64,000 nt of DNA, from assembly GCA_033980235.1 (NCBI GenBank), contig CM067067.1, positions 10,642,901-10,706,900 of the forward strand, written 5' to 3'. The position numbers and the translations under genes were made by a program. Shown here in pieces: positions 61,364-64,000 of this stretch (positions are counted from its first letter, which is position 1; each line of letters opens with the position of its first letter). Source of the stretch: Diadema setosum. Lineage: Eukaryota > Echinodermata > Echinoidea > Diadematoida > Diadematidae. The notes under the pieces were generated by a model. The model was not told where the DNA came from. It was given only the letters and a program-made list of their open reading frames with translations, and did not search any database.

Positions 61364-61543
61364 CACACGTTTTTCCCTGAAGTCGATGCCTACTGTAGAG
61401 ATGAACTTTGAGTTGAATGTGCCATCTGTGTACTGGTAGAGGAAGCTGCTCTTGCCGACGCCAGAGTCGCCAAGGGCTAGGAACTTGATAAGGTAATCAT
61501 ACTCGCCACTGGCGGGCGTGGTTGTGGTGCCCGTGTCCCCCAT
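61364..61543 (-). CDS. Rab27: Rab27 small GTPase, first coding exon (residues 1-60)
   Basis: Rab27 is a vesicle-tethering Ras-superfamily GTPase that drives docking of secretory and lysosome-related granules through effectors such as synaptotagmin-like proteins; that role is family knowledge. The 60 codons start at 61543 with a strong context (A at -3, G at +4) and an in-frame TAG three codons upstream, so the start is firm. Visible motifs: [18 protein letters not shown] (P-loop GDSGVGKS, residues 25-32), switch I with [12 protein letters not shown] (Mg-binding Thr about residue 50), and the Rab27-typical FREKRV at 55-60. The N-terminus before YDYLIKF is about 14 residues (Thr-rich), longer than the vertebrate MSDGD. 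The exon ends GTG|GTAAGT, a consensus donor in phase 0, matching the phase expected after the KRV codon in vertebrate RAB27A. The exon continues to 17878-17960 on the same strand. Confidence 0.95.
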
Positions 61544-61675
61544 TCTCCACTAGTCACTCTGCAGGCAGGGTGCAAGAGTGGTGTGATGTGGTAGTCAGGT
61601 GGTGGTGGTGGAATCGAGACGTGGGATGCTGAGCTCTGGGTCCACAATATGTCACTCTTCTATCCCTGTAGATTA
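61544..61675 (-). other. Rab27: 5' UTR part of the first Rab27 coding exon, with splice acceptor
   Basis: Read on the minus strand, a strong polypyrimidine tract ending TTCTTTTTCTCCAG lies just above 61675, giving a convincing acceptor. The 132 nt between it and the start codon contain no upstream ATG and include a short CCACCACCACCACC run. This implies at least one non-coding 5' exon at higher coordinates. A weaker acceptor-like CTGCAG also lies close to the ATG, so the exact 5' edge is inferred. Confidence 0.75.
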
Positions 61676-64000
61676 CTGGAGAAAAAGAACACCAGAAAAA
61701 TTAGATATTTCTGTGAGACTAATGGAGGCTATAGGTGAAGACATAAATACACATATTTATTGATAAATAGTTGTGTATTATGCAAAAAACAAACAAACTC
61801 TGTTGCCATCAGCAAGATTTGACTGCATGACGGATCAAAGCTTTACATTCCTGTAGTAATTTCTCACTCAAAAGAAAACTTTGCATACCTGAAACTCTGA
61901 ATGCAAACTTTGTTGACTGATGAGCAAAGCATTAAATGTCCTTAAATGCATGCTCAGCTCATCACGTTTGTTTGTCACAATACTCTACCAATTGCAAATT
62001 TCACATCTATAGGCACAACCACCAATGAAAATGGATCCAAGCAATAAGGCTTTGTCATGCGCATGGGGCATCATCCTCGTAATTCCTGGAACCTGGGTTA
62101 CCGGTCCTCTCACAGAAGCCAATCATCAAACCGCAAAATATACGGACGTGTAATGGCTTCTTCCACTGTCGCGCTCTCTTACAAATCAATGACATCTGAG
62201 ATAGGCCATCAAGCACGCAAATAATCAGTCCTCACTTTCAAGCCATAGCCAGGAAGAAATGAAAACAAGTGACAAAAAGTTCTTACAGTCAGTGTGCAAT
62301 CCAAGCAAAGCAAACACTTCTACTCCAGAAGTTCTCCCTATTTTCTTTCACTTTACCTCTTTATTTCTCTCTGTCTTTCTCTTTGCATTTTTTGCTCTCT
62401 TCTTCCTCCTCGCTTTGTGCATCTATAATGATCAAGAAGAAGAATATGCCTCCTTCCATATGGATTAAATGATGTCTATACATCATACACTTACATGACA
62501 AAGTAAATGCATTCTCAATTTAGGCAGCATTCTACTGCCAATGGACATTAACCCGTTGAGGACGGACTGATTTTGCTACAACATGCATTTCCCATAGACA
62601 CCTGCCCAAGTATACTCGGGACTCATCCTAAATGGGTTCAATAGACCTTCAACCATCATCATCTCTGGCTAATTACAGATTGTACTATGTCAAAAAATGG
62701 GCAGCTCTCTCCATCAGAATACATCAATTTCCAAGCATTAAACACTTACTATTTGTGGCTGAAATGCCCCATAATCTCTATCCCCATTTATGCATGATAG
62801 CATGCATTTGAAAGGCCCTGAGCTTGAATGCAGTAAGCGACAGGCCCCACAATGACGTGGGGCCGATGACGTGAAGTCAGCAACCGGGATATGGGTGATG
62901 ACAATGCAACACCACATCTTCGGCAAAGAGTCTACTCAGCGTGTGTTCACTGTCTGTCATTTTGAGGACTTAGTGCAAATGAAGGTGTGTTTGTGGGATT
63001 GGCCATGAATAGGCAAACACAATGGTATAAGTGATGATCATCCAGTGGAACTTTGATTTGAAAATAATTTTAGCTTCAAAAGATGCAAACGGATTTGTCA
63101 GGTGTTGACAGGATCTATATATTATACATAATATACATATTTTTTCACATGTTTCGAGATCTCACTTAGATTGTTGATTGTAAGATATTCCAGTAATAAC
63201 AATTGCATTATGTCAGACCAATGCTAAGCACTCAAGCACAATTATCATCCATCATACTTAGTGTAGTTCTTTTTCAATCAAAAAAAAAAAAAAAAACATG
63301 AAACAATTAATATGGAAATGCACAGAAACATGTCCTACTTTATTCATGGGAACTTCAAAGGAAGGTTTTTGCTTTATCTTAGCAACTGTTTTTTAAGCCA
63401 AGATGAAAAAATAAGCTCATTAAGTTTTGCTCATAAATCATATAAAGCTCATAAATTGTATATACCTGCTTTTTTCCACCTGCATGGCCTCTGCAGAAAA
63501 AAAAAGAATAAAAAAAAAGAATCATACAAAAGAAGTACCTCAGTAACCATAAAGGTTTATGCTTCAGTAGAGGACAGTTTTTATCTTTTATTCCTAATTG
63601 CAGATGTCACTGCTTTTTCAGGCCAATAAACACAAGGAAGCTCCCAACAAAATTCATTCTTCAACTTCTTTGTTGATGTGTGAAATTTCCTTCCATAATC
63701 AATGCGTGCATGGAAGCAGAATGAACCCCCCCCCCCCCCCCCGAGATTATTGACGTAAATGCCTTGTTAACCTGTTTACGACTATTTCTCTCTATACCTA
63801 TAATTAGTTCTTTGGAGAAACTATGTCATGACCGGATCAAACTAAATTTTGTTACGGTTAAGAATACTCTTCTTTCTTGGATTCAACCTCTCCACTGTCT
63901 GTTAATGAAAAGAGGCGGAGAGATTCCACATATTACAGACAGCAACAAGGGGAAGAAAACACAGTATCTATGTACTAATGATTAAAGTCGAAGTGGCCCT
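61676..64000. other. Upstream of the first Rab27 coding exon
   Basis: By inference the intron before the coding exon, possibly reaching the 5' non-coding exon. No promoter, CpG island or transcription start is evident. Contains one TTAA miniature element (62548-62640), an A-run at 63280-63297 and C16 at 63727-63742. Confidence 0.35.
62548..62640 (-). mobile_element. 93-bp-family TTAA miniature element, copy 8
   Basis: TTAACCCGTTGAGGACGGAC to ACTCATCCTAAATGGGTTCA. The right TTAA has become TTCA. The core is CCCAAGTATACTCGGG. Confidence 0.9.

Overview
This is a window of AT-rich eukaryotic (metazoan) genomic DNA. It has no operons and no open reading frame longer than 153 codons. Simple repeats, homopolymers and small inverted-repeat transposons are abundant. 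The only gene I can recognise is a Rab27-type small GTPase on the minus strand. Its protein sequence is animal Rab27. The repeat landscape (TTAA-flanked miniature elements, and GACCTTTGACC tandem arrays ending in GGAC microsatellites) suggests a marine invertebrate, most likely an echinoderm such as a sea urchin. That assignment rests on pattern recognition, not on a database match.

Gene content. The first coding exon of Rab27 is at 61364-61543, with 132 nt of 5' UTR in the same exon up to 61675. It carries the start codon, P-loop and switch I. The second coding exon is at 17878-17960 and ends in the WDTAGQER motif. Intron phases agree (0 then 2) and both exons have good splice sites, so the exons are separated by a 43.4 kb intron that makes up most of the window. 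I could not find the third coding exon (FRSLTTAFF... region) by eye between 1 and 17877. The rest of the gene probably lies beyond position 1, which would make 1-17877 intron too, and the 5' non-coding exon and promoter probably lie at or beyond the high-coordinate end.

Layout of the rest. (i) 2.4-7.6 kb: a compact cluster of inverted-repeat elements, including two copies of a ~245 bp element in opposite orientation, a 365 bp near-perfect palindrome at 6068-6432 and a 252 bp terminal-inverted-repeat element. (ii) 11.8-16.5 kb: three adjacent elements built from 152-157 bp tandem units rich in GACCTTTGACC. Two end in long GGAC-type microsatellites and the third in a remnant, and all end in a hairpin, like the 'pearl'/Helentron-associated elements of molluscs and echinoids. 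(iii) 17.4 and 27.1 kb: two copies of a ~390 bp TTAA element. (iv) 31.7-33.75 kb: a 2052 bp TA-flanked element with pogo/Tigger-like ends and a triplicated interior. (v) 34.5-35.6 kb: a diverged minisatellite. (vi) 54.2 and 59.1 kb: two further ~420 bp inverted-repeat elements. Eight copies of one 93 bp TTAA miniature element with a 16 bp palindromic core are scattered across the whole window.

Most open reading frames here are chance frames in AT-rich or simple-repeat DNA. They are not annotated as genes unless stated.
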